Below are positions 7,465 to 16,292 of a stretch of 33,853 bases of DNA, piece by piece. Each line of letters begins with the position of its first letter. Positions within the stretch are counted from its first letter, which is position 1. The translations under genes were made by a program, and so were the position numbers. Below the pieces are notes generated by a model. That model worked only from the letters and a program-made list of their open reading frames with translations. It made no database searches and was not told where the DNA came from. The DNA is from Culturomica sp. (GTDB taxonomy: Bacteria > Bacteroidota > Bacteroidia > Bacteroidales > Marinifilaceae): contig JAISHE010000017.1 of assembly GCA_031262745.1 (NCBI GenBank), positions 1 through 33,853 of the forward strand, read 5' to 3'.

Positions 7465-8300
7465 GAAAAAAGAACAAAATATCGGAAGAGAAATTTATTG
7501 AGTGTAAAAATTGCGGCAACCGTTTTGAAGGAATATACTGCAACGAATGTGGTCAAAAACATAACGTAAACCGACTTACAATTAAATCGGTAGTTGAAAA
7601 CATATTCGTAGGCATCACCACCATCGACAGAGGTTTCCTTCACACGCTCATAATGCTTGTTCTGCACCCCGGAGAAATTATTACCAACTACATACAAGGT
7701 AAAAGGGTTCGTTATATGCGTCCCTTTTCCCTTTTGTTTATTATTTATGCCGTATATGGTATCATAATCTCAGTAGTAAACTTCTACTTTCCTGATATTT
7801 CTGAGGAGTTGTTGGTAAGCAAAGAAACTTTTGTTTCGGATTCTTTTGATTTCTACAAAGATCATCCTGTTGTATTCTCTTTAATAGAATTGCCTTTAAT
7901 GGCTTGGGCTATGAAAATTGTTTTCGGTAAATTGCTTAAAAGCAAATTTGCTTACAATTATACCGAACTTCTCTTTGCATCGGTATTTATAGTGTGTTTG
8001 GAAACTATGGTAACCATTGTTACGGTACCTTTAAAACTTTATGTGCTCAAAATCGGCAACGACTACACACTTATTTCGTGGTTATTGGGAGTTGTAGTAA
8101 CAGCGTGGTGTATACGTGGAATGTTTAATCTCGGTTTTATGCGCTCATTGTGGAAGTCCGTGCTTGTGATAATAACATCAAATTTTTTACTTGCATTCGG
8201 AATTATTGCAATAATTCTCACATTAATAGTTATCGGTGGTGTAATGATATTCTATATTCCGGAACCTATTAGGGATGTATTATTAAATATATTACGTTAG
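7458..8300 (+). CDS. DUF3667-family membrane protein with N-terminal zinc ribbon
   Basis: The 280-residue protein starts with a four-cysteine zinc ribbon (C16, C19, C28, C31, in CKNCG and CNECGQKH). The conserved DUF3667 block follows, with [23 protein letters not shown] and YMRPFSLLF, and then several hydrophobic helices (near 88-108, in the 140-190 region, 200-225 and 235-265). The function of DUF3667 is unknown; it is common in Bacteroidetes. The start ATG overlaps the end of glyA by 7 bp in another frame, so it is probably the second gene of a glyA transcript. Its stop lies only 5 bp from the end of the convergent serine hydrolase gene. Confidence 0.9.
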   Translation: MVRKKNKISEEKFIECKNCGNRFEGIYCNECGQKHNVNRLTIKSVVENIFVGITTIDRGFLHTLIMLVLHPGEIITNYIQGKRVRYMRPFSLLFIIYAVYGIIISVVNFYFPDISEELLVSKETFVSDSFDFYKDHPVVFSLIELPLMAWAMKIVFGKLLKSKFAYNYTELLFASVFIVCLETMVTIVTVPLKLYVLKIGNDYTLISWLLGVVVTAWCIRGMFNLGFMRSLWKSVLVIITSNFLLAFGIIAIILTLIVIGGVMIFYIPEPIRDVLLNILR

Positions 8301-8305
8301 CAGCG

Positions 8306-9445
8306 TTATTTCAACATTTTAAGTGCAATATCCAGATAAGGCAACATGTCAATTGTGTTTTCACGTTCATGAATGTTGCTTCTTTCGTGTCCCAAACGAA
8401 CAATTATTGCATTCTGCTCCGGCAATATAAAAAGATACTGACCGTCTAAACCTTTAAACATAGGGAAAGTCATACCTTTATAGTGAATTATCCATATTTG
8501 AAAGCCGTAATAGTCAAGCTGACCGTCATTAAATTCGTTACGAAGATAAGAAGCGGGAGTTATAGCTTCATCAATATAAGATTCCGAGACGATTTGGGTG
8601 CCGTTCCAATTTCCGTGATTTAAAATCAATCTGCCGAAACGTGCAAAATCTCTTGCCGTTGTATTGAAGCAGCAGTATGTTTTTTCATCACCGCCTTTTC
8701 TGTCCAAATTCCAAAGTGCATCGGTACAAAACTGCATCGGTTGAGTTAATTTCTCCTGAGCATAACGGCTTAATGTCTTGCCTACGGCAGCTTCTATCAC
8801 GAATGAAAGCAACTGCGTATCACCACTTTTATAAGAATATTGTTCACCGGACGGCGTAACCACTCTAAGTCCCATAATAAGTTCCCGTATGTTATCACCG
8901 TAATAAGCCTGAGCAGTTGTAGAGAAAGGCGAAGTGTATGACTCTTCCCAATTCAATCCGGAACTCATAGTGAGAAGATTACGCACCGTTATTTTATCTC
9001 CGTCAACAAATTCCGGTAGATAAACGCTTACTTTGTCGTCCAAACTTTTGATATAACCCTCATCAAGAGCTATGCCGGCAAGAATACTCACAATGCTTTT
9101 GCTTGCTGAGAAAAGATTTGACAGTCGCTCGGCTTCCCAATTATCCCTATACTCCTCATGGATTACACTGTCATTTTGTATCACCAAAAAAGCAACCGTC
9201 TTATATTTATCCAAATACTCATCATCTTCATCGGAAAGCGTATATCTGTTATAATCGGGAGATTGTTTCCATTCCCAGCAATCGGAAGATGCTTTAACTG
9301 TGTCAGAATAAAAAATGTATGTTTGTGATATATCGGGATACCAATGAACTAAGGCTTCACTAAGATAAGTGGGCATCAAAAGAAAAAGCAATGCTATCAC
9401 GGTTAAAACTCCCGAAACAACAATCATTGTAACTCTTCTTTTCAT
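8306..9445 (-). CDS. Membrane-anchored serine hydrolase (beta-lactamase / class C esterase family)
   Basis: An N-terminal hydrophobic segment (about residues 6-24) is an anchor or signal peptide placing the catalytic domain outside the inner membrane. The nucleophile motif SxxK is S113-A-S-K116 (LFSASKSIVS), and the tyrosine motif is around Y203-Y205 in GEQYSYKSG. LLTMSSGLNW and ARDFARFG are typical of the class C beta-lactamase/NylB-type hydrolases. Such proteins act as esterases, amidases or D-peptidases; a beta-lactamase activity should not be assumed. The length of 379 residues is usual. The start ATG overlaps the coaD stop by 4 bp (ATGA), so the two are an operon. Confidence 0.9.
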   Translation of the reverse strand: MKRRVTMIVVSGVLTVIALLFLLMPTYLSEALVHWYPDISQTYIFYSDTVKASSDCWEWKQSPDYNRYTLSDEDDEYLDKYKTVAFLVIQNDSVIHEEYRDNWEAERLSNLFSASKSIVSILAGIALDEGYIKSLDDKVSVYLPEFVDGDKITVRNLLTMSSGLNWEESYTSPFSTTAQAYYGDNIRELIMGLRVVTPSGEQYSYKSGDTQLLSFVIEAAVGKTLSRYAQEKLTQPMQFCTDALWNLDRKGGDEKTYCCFNTTARDFARFGRLILNHGNWNGTQIVSESYIDEAITPASYLRNEFNDGQLDYYGFQIWIIHYKGMTFPMFKGLDGQYLFILPEQNAIIVRLGHERSNIHERENTIDMLPYLDIALKMLK

Positions 9446-9915
9446 GCTTTAAGATCTTCGGTTTTTAATGTTTTCGGCAAGAATCTTTCAACATTTCCGC
9501 CATTCATATAGATGTTTCTAACGATGCTCGAACTCACAAAAGTGTTATCCGTTGAGGTGAGTACGAAAAAAGTTTCAATTTCGGCATTTATAGCCCTGTT
9601 TGCCTGTCCCACCGAGCGTTCATATTCAAAATCGGCAGCAGTACGCAGACCTCTTATCAATACATGTGCACCTTCTTTCCGACAAAAATCTACCGTCAAT
9701 CCCGCAAATGCCTTAACCTCAATTCTCGGATTATCTGCAAACACTTTGTTTATCAATTGTATACGTTTCTCTACGCTTAAAAGTTCTTTCTTCAAAGGAT
9801 TTAAACCTATTGCTATAATAATACGGTCGAAAACCTTCAAACCTCTGTTCACAATTTCCTCATGACCAACGGTGAAAGGATCGAAAGATCCGGGGAATAC
9901 AGCCAATTTTTCCAT
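9442..9915 (-). CDS. coaD: Phosphopantetheine adenylyltransferase
   Basis: CoaD transfers AMP from ATP to 4'-phosphopantetheine, the penultimate step of coenzyme A synthesis, in the cytosol. The nucleotidyltransferase signature is at the N-terminus (FPGSFDPFTVGH, with the T/HxGH histidine H18). RGLRTAADFEYE and VSSSIVR near the end match the family. The 157-residue length is normal. It is the first gene of a two-gene unit with the serine hydrolase and is divergent from the MscS channel gene. Confidence 0.97.
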   Translation of the reverse strand: MEKLAVFPGSFDPFTVGHEEIVNRGLKVFDRIIIAIGLNPLKKELLSVEKRIQLINKVFADNPRIEVKAFAGLTVDFCRKEGAHVLIRGLRTAADFEYERSVGQANRAINAEIETFFVLTSTDNTFVSSSIVRNIYMNGGNVERFLPKTLKTEDLKA

Positions 9916-9946
9916 TATGCCTGTGTTTAATTATAAAAGTTGCCCA

Positions 9947-9954
9947 CAAACATA
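9947..9954 (-). promoter_or_regulatory. -7 box for coaD
   Basis: TATGTTTG on the minus strand (9954-9947) fits TAnnTTTG, 31 bp upstream of the coaD start. I see no good -33 element at the expected distance. Confidence 0.4.
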
Positions 9955-9975
9955 AACAAAAATCAGAAAATTCAC

Positions 9976-10005
9976 TTTAATTTTCACAAATATTAGGTAA
10001 GTTTG
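9976..10005 (+). promoter_or_regulatory. Promoter for the MscS-family gene
   Basis: TAAGTTTG (9998-10005) matches the -7 consensus. TTTA (9976-9979), 18 bp upstream, is an imperfect -33. The start codon follows 33 bp after the -7 box. Confidence 0.45.
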
Positions 10006-10038
10006 CGCACATTTTGTTGAAGATTATAGGTATTAGAT

Positions 10039-11247
10039 ATGGATTTTGCACATATAATGAATCATTTGGGTGTTAAAGACACCGAAACAATAGTTTACGT
10101 TCACGACTTCTTCCAATTGGTAGTCATGGGCTTGGTAGGATGGTTAACCTACGTCATTATAAGCCGTTTTATCAGTACTTTATTTATTAGAATTGCAAAA
10201 CGTACGGCTACGATTTGGGATGATAAAATAATGACTCCTGCTTTTTTTAAAAACATGGGTGTTTTTTTTGCTCCCATCCTTATTCGTATTGTTTCATCAC
10301 TAATCGGTTGGGAATACGACAAATTTGTCTACAATATTTTAGACGTATGGACAACGTTAGGTGTTATGTTGATCCTAATATCATTACTCGACGGGGTCAA
10401 TCGTATATATAATTCATATTCCATTTCACGCGAACGACCGATTACGGTTTTTATTCAAGTAATTAAAATAATCCTTTGGTGTGCTGCCGTAATTATAATT
10501 ATAAGTATACTTATTGAAAAAAATCCCAAGACTTTGCTTCTTAGCTTAGGTGCATTCGCAGCAGTCTTGATGTTGATTTTTCAAAACACACTACTTGGCT
10601 TAGTGGCAGGAATTCAATTGAGTGCCAACAATATGTTGCGTATAGGCGACTGGATAGAAATGCCGAGTAGTCGTGCCGACGGAGAAGTTCAAGAAATAAA
10701 TTTAACCACCGTGAAAGTACAAAATTGGGACATGACAATTACAACGATACCTACATATAAATTGGTTTCCGAATCATTCACAAATTGGCGAGGCATGCAA
10801 GAATCGGCAGGTAGAAGAATTAAACGTGCAATTCTTATTGACATTCATTCTATAAGGTATTTGGATGAAAAGGACTTTGAAAAATTGAAAGATTCAACAC
10901 TGCTTGGTGAATACATAAAGAAAAAGATTGATGAAGTTGAAAAGTTCAACGGCAAACAACACAATTCATTAGATAAAAGACGTCTTACTAATATAGGAAC
11001 TTTCCGCGAGTATTTGGAATCATGGATCGACTCCAATCCGGATATAAATAAGTCAATGACCCACATGGTACGTCAATTGGAACCGGGTCCTACCGGAGTT
11101 CCGTTAGAAATATATTGTTTTTCTGCAATTAAAGAATGGGTAGAATACGAAAGAGTACAATCCGATTTATTCGACCACTTTTTTGCCGTGATGGACTTGT
11201 TTGAACTAAAAGCTTTTGAGTACTCCGCCGCCGCCGTTGTTTCCTAA
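10039..11247 (+). CDS. MscS-family mechanosensitive channel, YbdG-like
   Basis: This 402-residue inner-membrane protein has about five hydrophobic segments (near 25-47, 70-90, 104-120, 137-158 and 163-190). The pore-lining helix and beta domain of MscS follow (FQNTLLGLVAGIQL, then RIGDWIEMP and the GEVQEINLTTVKV block). The long cytosolic insert and C-terminus resemble the YbdG/MscM type rather than the short MscS. Such channels open under membrane tension and protect against hypo-osmotic shock. The gene appears monocistronic, with a promoter at 9976-10005, and ends 20 bp from the convergent lpxA. Confidence 0.92.
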   Translation: MDFAHIMNHLGVKDTETIVYVHDFFQLVVMGLVGWLTYVIISRFISTLFIRIAKRTATIWDDKIMTPAFFKNMGVFFAPILIRIVSSLIGWEYDKFVYNILDVWTTLGVMLILISLLDGVNRIYNSYSISRERPITVFIQVIKIILWCAAVIIIISILIEKNPKTLLLSLGAFAAVLMLIFQNTLLGLVAGIQLSANNMLRIGDWIEMPSSRADGEVQEINLTTVKVQNWDMTITTIPTYKLVSESFTNWRGMQESAGRRIKRAILIDIHSIRYLDEKDFEKLKDSTLLGEYIKKKIDEVEKFNGKQHNSLDKRRLTNIGTFREYLESWIDSNPDINKSMTHMVRQLEPGPTGVPLEIYCFSAIKEWVEYERVQSDLFDHFFAVMDLFELKAFEYSAAAVVS

Positions 11248-11267
11248 GGTTTAAGACGGTTTTGCTT

Positions 11268-12062
11268 TTATTCTTTGCTTTTGCTCTTTTGATAGCCTTT
11301 CATGATGCCACGCTTACTACTGCGTACAAACATAATGATTTCATCCCTTTCACGAGATGCCATCATTTCAGCCTCAATACGCTCAATTGCATCGGAATTA
11401 TTCAAGCCTGATTGGTAAAGAATACGATAGATATTCTGTATTTCGCTGATTTTCTCGTTAGTGAAATCTCTACGACGCAAACCGATTGAGTTTATACCTG
11501 CGTATGAAAGCGGTAACCTGCCGGCTTTAACGTAAGGAGGAACATCCTTACCGATTAGGGAACCACCTTGTATCATCACATGTCTGCCTATATGCACAAA
11601 CTGATGAACTGCCGACATACCGCCGATAATAGCAAAATCATCAACCGTAACTTCACCCGCCAACTGACAGGCATTGGTTATTATACAATTGTTGCCTATT
11701 GTGCAATCGTGAGCAATGTGAACATAAGCCATTATGAGGCAATTATTTCCTATTTCCGTAACACCCTTAGCAGCCGTACCGCGATTAACAGTGGCACATT
11801 CTCTAATGGTTGTGTTATCACCTATACGAACTGTAGTTTTTTCTCCTCTAAACTTTAAATCTTGTGGAACTGCAGCAATCACCGCACCCGGAAATATTTT
11901 ACAATTCTTACCTATATGCGCACCTTCCATAATGGTTACGTTAGAGCCTATACGCGTGCCTTCTTCAATTATAACATTTTTATCTATAGTAACGAAAGGC
12001 TCAATAACTACGTTATCAGCTATTTGAGCCTCAGGGTGTACATACGCTAAAGGTTGTTTCAT
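11268..12062 (-). CDS. lpxA: UDP-N-acetylglucosamine acyltransferase
   Basis: LpxA transfers a 3-hydroxyacyl chain from ACP to UDP-GlcNAc, the first step of lipid A synthesis. The N-terminal part is a left-handed beta-helix of hexapeptide repeats. The catalytic histidine is H118 in VHIAHDC. The C-terminal alpha-helical domain begins near 190 (GLRRRDF). At 264 residues the length is normal. The start is ATG at 12062. It is the last of three lipid A genes (lpxD, lpxC-fabZ, lpxA) on the minus strand, 53 bp behind lpxC-fabZ. This is the usual order in Bacteroidetes. Confidence 0.97.
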   Translation of the reverse strand: MKQPLAYVHPEAQIADNVVIEPFVTIDKNVIIEEGTRIGSNVTIMEGAHIGKNCKIFPGAVIAAVPQDLKFRGEKTTVRIGDNTTIRECATVNRGTAAKGVTEIGNNCLIMAYVHIAHDCTIGNNCIITNACQLAGEVTVDDFAIIGGMSAVHQFVHIGRHVMIQGGSLIGKDVPPYVKAGRLPLSYAGINSIGLRRRDFTNEKISEIQNIYRILYQSGLNNSDAIERIEAEMMASRERDEIIMFVRSSKRGIMKGYQKSKSKE

Positions 12063-12115
12063 ACAAGTTTAATTTTGTTTATAAAAGTATCTTTCTATAA
12101 GCCACAAAGATAATA

Positions 12116-13510
12116 CTAATTCTTGGTTTTTATAACTTGCGCCATAAATTCTCCTTCACAGACTAAGTTCTTACCCACAAATGCAAAACCTTTCATCGTT
12201 ACGATTCCACGTTTAATCGGAGCTAATGTGATGAGTTTGAATACTAATGTATCTCCGGGCACTACCTTGCGACGGAATTTAACCGCATCAATCTTCATAA
12301 AGTATGTAGAGTAATTTTCAGGATCGGGAACGCTGTTTAATACCAAGATACCTCCGCACTGCGAAATTGCTTCGACAATCAAAACACCCGGCATAACCGG
12401 TTCGTCCGGAAAATGTCCCACAAAGAACGGTTCGTTCATAGTTACATTTTTACAACCGACAACCATGCTATCGGTAATAGTGTAGATCTTGTCAACCAAC
12501 AGGAAAGGCGGACGGTGAGGAAGCATAGACTTTATTTTATTAATGTCAAGAAGCGGTTCAGCCGTAACATCCACCCAATAAGGGTAAGCCTCATCTTTCT
12601 CTTTATCAACAATTTCTTTGTACATCATTTTTGCCAAAGAAGTATTTGCCTTATGACCGGGACGCTCTGCAATTACACGACCTTTTATAAAACGACCGCA
12701 TAATGATAAATCTCCGATCACATCCAGCATCTTATGGCGTGCAGGTTCGTTTTCATAATGAAGTTCAAGATTATTTAATATTCCTTCCTTCACTTGTATA
12801 TCCTCATGGTGGAAGATTTTACCTAATCTCTTCACCTCTTCTTCTGCCATAGGACGGTCTACAATTACTATCGCATTATCCAAATCACCGCCTTTTATCA
12901 GATTGTTGTTATGCAACATTTCCACTTCACGCAAGAAAACAAAAGTTCTTGACGGTGCCACTTCCTTTGCAAAATCAGTTTCTCCGTCAATATATGAAGC
13001 ATACTGCAATTTTAAATAAGGAGAATCATAAGCTGCTATAACACTGACACTGTATTTGTCATCGGGCAAAAGTGTTATTTTCGTATCACCGTTCACAAAT
13101 TCCAATTTACGGTCAACAACGAAATAACATCTATCTGCATTCTGTTCAACTAATTTGCTTTCCTCAATAGCTTTCACATAAGGCAAAGCACTACCGTCAA
13201 GAATAGGAAATTCCTCCGAATCAAGTTCCACTCTGCAATTATCAACGCCACAACCATACAATGCCGCCATTGCATGCTCCATAGTGAAAAGCCTAACCCC
13301 ATCTTTAATCAAACAACTTGCTCTATCCGTAAATTCCACATATTTTGCTAACGCAGGCACTTCCGGTGCTCCTTCCAAATCGGTACGAACAATCACAATG
13401 CCCGTATTTTCAGCTGACGGTTTAAAAGTTACCTGCACATTCTTACCTGTGTGCAATCCCTTACCTTTCAAAGAAAATTCTTTTGCTAATGTTTGTTGTT
13501 TAACTGACAT
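12116..13510 (-). CDS. lpxC-fabZ: Bifunctional LpxC deacetylase / FabZ dehydratase fusion
   Basis: Two enzymes are fused in 464 residues. Residues 1 to about 310 are LpxC, the zinc deacetylase that makes the committed step of lipid A synthesis, with zinc ligands H79, H259 and D263, base E78 and H286 in GHKAN. Residues from about 320 are FabZ, the 3-hydroxyacyl-ACP dehydratase of fatty-acid elongation, with [11 protein letters not shown] and the active-site H366 and E380 in [16 protein letters not shown]. The fusion is characteristic of Bacteroidetes/Chlorobi and couples lipid A commitment to fatty-acid synthesis, two pathways competing for the same hydroxyacyl-ACP. The start overlaps the lpxD end by 11 bp. 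Confidence 0.97.
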   Translation of the reverse strand: MSVKQQTLAKEFSLKGKGLHTGKNVQVTFKPSAENTGIVIVRTDLEGAPEVPALAKYVEFTDRASCLIKDGVRLFTMEHAMAALYGCGVDNCRVELDSEEFPILDGSALPYVKAIEESKLVEQNADRCYFVVDRKLEFVNGDTKITLLPDDKYSVSVIAAYDSPYLKLQYASYIDGETDFAKEVAPSRTFVFLREVEMLHNNNLIKGGDLDNAIVIVDRPMAEEEVKRLGKIFHHEDIQVKEGILNNLELHYENEPARHKMLDVIGDLSLCGRFIKGRVIAERPGHKANTSLAKMMYKEIVDKEKDEAYPYWVDVTAEPLLDINKIKSMLPHRPPFLLVDKIYTITDSMVVGCKNVTMNEPFFVGHFPDEPVMPGVLIVEAISQCGGILVLNSVPDPENYSTYFMKIDAVKFRRKVVPGDTLVFKLITLAPIKRGIVTMKGFAFVGKNLVCEGEFMAQVIKTKN

Positions 13511-14546
13511 TTTTATCTTGATTTTTTATTAGTTCAACTTCTTTTTTCAAATCACGCAATTGATCATAAATCTCCGGTAGTTTCTTAAACAAGGCATATA
13601 CCTTGTAGTATTTACTCATCTCAAAAGCCGGTGCACCCATTAAAATAGCATTATCTTTAAGATTTGAACCGACTCCCGATTGTGCGCCTAATTTCACACC
13701 GTTTCCTATTGACAAATGACCGGCAATACCTACCTGACCGCCGAACATACAGTTCTCACCGACTTTTGTGCTACCTGCCACTCCCGATTGTGATGCTATC
13801 ACCGTATTTTTACCTACAACAACATTGTGTCCTATCTGTATCAGATTATCCAATTTCACTCCTTCACTGATACAAGTAGCACCCATCATTGCACGGTCAA
13901 TACAAGTGTTTGCACCTATTTCAACATTGTCTTCAAGAACAACAATACCTATTTGCGGGATTTTATCATAACCACTACCGGTTGGAGCAAATCCGAAACC
14001 ATCGGCACCAATCACTGCTCCGCTGTGTATCACACAAGATTTACCTATCTTACAACCTTTATAAACCTTTGCTCCTGCATAAATAACAGTGCCGTCATCT
14101 ATTTTAACTCCATCACCTATGTAAACCTGAGGATAAATTTTCACATCTTTACCCAAAACACAATCCTTACCGATATAAGCAAAAGCACCAACATAATGAC
14201 CTTTGCCCAAAACCACATTATCAGCAATAAAACAAGGTTGCTCCACGCCCACAGGTTTAGGCTGCATGCTCTCATACATGCGCAGCAAAGCCGCAATAGC
14301 CTCATAAGCAGAATCAACCCTAATTAATGTGGTACTCACCGGTGCTGTGGGAACAAAATCACGGTTCACCAAAACTGCCGATGCCTTAGTTGTGTAAAGA
14401 AAATGTTCGTACTTGGGATTAGAAAGAAAAGCCAAAGTACCTGACTTACCTTCCTCTATTTTAGAAACATTGTGCAATATAACCTCTCCATCACCCTCAA
14501 TTTCCCCTTTTAATAAAGATGCAACATCCTTTGCTTTGAACTCCAT
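13500..14546 (-). CDS. lpxD: UDP-3-O-(3-hydroxyacyl)glucosamine N-acyltransferase
   Basis: LpxD adds the second hydroxyacyl chain in lipid A synthesis, after LpxC. The 348-residue product has the N-terminal uridine-binding domain (about 1-100, with [12 protein letters not shown]), a long hexapeptide beta-helix and the catalytic H240 in [10 protein letters not shown], then a C-terminal helix ending in a short coiled segment. It is the first gene of the lpxD / lpxC-fabZ / lpxA unit and overlaps the next gene by 11 bp. Confidence 0.97.
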   Translation of the reverse strand: MEFKAKDVASLLKGEIEGDGEVILHNVSKIEEGKSGTLAFLSNPKYEHFLYTTKASAVLVNRDFVPTAPVSTTLIRVDSAYEAIAALLRMYESMQPKPVGVEQPCFIADNVVLGKGHYVGAFAYIGKDCVLGKDVKIYPQVYIGDGVKIDDGTVIYAGAKVYKGCKIGKSCVIHSGAVIGADGFGFAPTGSGYDKIPQIGIVVLEDNVEIGANTCIDRAMMGATCISEGVKLDNLIQIGHNVVVGKNTVIASQSGVAGSTKVGENCMFGGQVGIAGHLSIGNGVKLGAQSGVGSNLKDNAILMGAPAFEMSKYYKVYALFKKLPEIYDQLRDLKKEVELIKNQDKNVS

Positions 14547-14563
14547 AAATCTGAAAATTTTCG

Positions 14564-14571
14564 CAAACTTA
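14564..14571 (-). promoter_or_regulatory. -7 box for the lpx unit
   Basis: TAAGTTTG on the minus strand (14571-14564) fits TAnnTTTG, 17 bp upstream of the lpxD start. No TTTG is seen at the normal -33 distance. The rest of the 169-base gap up to the GH28 stop is AT-rich and holds only a weak hairpin, ATGGTA/TACCAT (14686-14705). Confidence 0.4.
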
Positions 14572-14715
14572 GTAATTTTATTTAAAAAAATCTTATCGCA
14601 AAAAAAATTATTTACATGATTTCCTTAGCAGAATCATCGTCATAGACTGTTCTTTTATCCTTTTCAATGTGATTCCCATTTGTGTATGGTAGTTATATAT
14701 ACCATTGTCCGATTT

Positions 14716-16239
14716 CTACTGTTTCACATTTTCCGAAAACATGATATTAACCGCATCACCCTTTGCATTATGTATTTTCACATTTTCTAATGTAACGTTG
14801 CGACTATAAATAATTTCCGCACCGAGTTCGGACGTAATTTCAAGATTCTTCAAATGGACATTCTCAATGGGCATTTCAGGTAGACCGTTGAAATATAAAG
14901 CTCTACGAGCACCGGAACAAACAATGTTTTCTATGTAAATATTACGGAAACAAGGAGTGGTTTCATCAACCGGCATAGGTGCAACTTCTACTGGAACAGT
15001 TTCGCCGCTTTCGAGTACTTCAACAGCCGACTTACCACCATAGTAAAGATTGAAAGTAACTGGTTCCGTAGCTATGTCCATCATTGAAGTATTTTGTATC
15101 CAAATGTTTTCAACCACACCGCCTCTACCTCTTTTACTCTTGAAACGTAAACCTACATCCGTACCCAAGAATTGGCATTTGTCTACAAACACATTACGTA
15201 CACCCCCGCTCATTTCACTGCCCACAACGAAACCACCATGACCGGCAAAAACACTACAACCGTAAACCACAATGTTTTCACAAGCTCTACCGCGTTTTCT
15301 ACCGTCGGCATCTTTACCGCTTTTGAGGCAAATACCGTCATCGCCAACATCAAATGAGGAGTTCACAACCAATACATTTTTGCACGATTCAATATCAATG
15401 CCGTCTCCGTTTTGTGCATAACTCGGATTACGCACCTGCACTTCTTCAACCAACACATTTTCACACATTAAAGGATGTAAATTCCATGAAGGTGAATTTT
15501 GGAAAATCACGCCCTGCAACCAAACATTCTTACATTCCACCAAACTAACCATCACCGGACGCAAAAAATGACGTATACTTTGCCACTCTTCTTCTGTACG
15601 CACACCATACGGAACGTTCATATCACTCAACGTATCACCCTTCAAAGTTTCGGCATAAGGGAACCAATAATCCGGACGTTTAAAAACACCTCTTTTTGAA
15701 GTGAACTTTTTCCACACACCTTCGGTTACCTTACCCTTTTTCAAAGGTCTCCACGCATGACCGCTACCGTCGATGGCTCCTTTGCCGGTTATTGCAACAT
15801 TTGTCAAACCTCTGCCCGAAATCGGTGATTGGCAACGACGTGTTGATAAACCTTCAAAACTCGTTTCCACCAAAGGATACATATCTACGTCCGGAGAAAA
15901 AAGTATTATAGCTCCTTCCTCTACATGCAAATTAATATTACTCTTTAAAACAATGGGCCCCGTGAGCCAAACTCCCGTCGGTACGATTAAATGCCCGCCA
16001 CCATTTGCCGTCAAAGCATCAATCGCTTTTGCAAAAGCATCGGTACACAACGTGATTCCATCACCTACCGCACCAAAATCTTTTAACATCACCTTATTAT
16101 CCGGAAAAACCGGTTTTGTTACCTTAGTCACTTCAAAAGGTACCTTTGCGTAGATATGCGCATACGAATCTACGTCTTTCTTTTGCAAACAACTAATTGC
16201 CAACAAACTCACGGATAAGAGGATAAAAAGTCTCTTCAT
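14716..16239 (-). CDS. GH28-family glycosidase lipoprotein (polygalacturonase-like)
   Basis: Glycoside hydrolase family 28 enzymes cleave galacturonic-acid or related linkages in pectin-type polymers by inversion. The four family motifs are present: NGDGID (D279, D282), GDDG (D300, D301), GHGG (H334) and RFK (R365, K367), in a right-handed beta-helix. The ATG at 16239 gives a lipoprotein signal, MKRLFILLSVSLLAIS before Cys17. An upstream ATG at 16272 would place eleven residues before it and spoil the signal, so it is rejected. The product is probably anchored in the outer membrane or periplasm. No SusC/SusD or other carbohydrate genes adjoin it, which is unusual for a Bacteroidetes pectin enzyme. 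Confidence 0.93.
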   Translation of the reverse strand: MKRLFILLSVSLLAISCLQKKDVDSYAHIYAKVPFEVTKVTKPVFPDNKVMLKDFGAVGDGITLCTDAFAKAIDALTANGGGHLIVPTGVWLTGPIVLKSNINLHVEEGAIILFSPDVDMYPLVETSFEGLSTRRCQSPISGRGLTNVAITGKGAIDGSGHAWRPLKKGKVTEGVWKKFTSKRGVFKRPDYWFPYAETLKGDTLSDMNVPYGVRTEEEWQSIRHFLRPVMVSLVECKNVWLQGVIFQNSPSWNLHPLMCENVLVEEVQVRNPSYAQNGDGIDIESCKNVLVVNSSFDVGDDGICLKSGKDADGRKRGRACENIVVYGCSVFAGHGGFVVGSEMSGGVRNVFVDKCQFLGTDVGLRFKSKRGRGGVVENIWIQNTSMMDIATEPVTFNLYYGGKSAVEVLESGETVPVEVAPMPVDETTPCFRNIYIENIVCSGARRALYFNGLPEMPIENVHLKNLEITSELGAEIIYSRNVTLENVKIHNAKGDAVNIMFSENVKQ

Positions 16240-16292
16240 GCTCAATTTATCACAATTGCTATATATTTCCATTGATTAAAAAGCTAATATTA

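Noticed and set aside
8306-9445. Antibiotic-resistance beta-lactamase
   Set aside because: The SxxK serine hydrolase fold is shared by many esterases and peptidases, and the sequence looks more like NylB/EstB-type proteins than a class C resistance enzyme.
14600-14680. Short minus-strand frame (about 23 codons) between the GH28 and lpxD genes
   Set aside because: There is no family resemblance, no promoter box at a sensible distance, and such frames are expected by chance.
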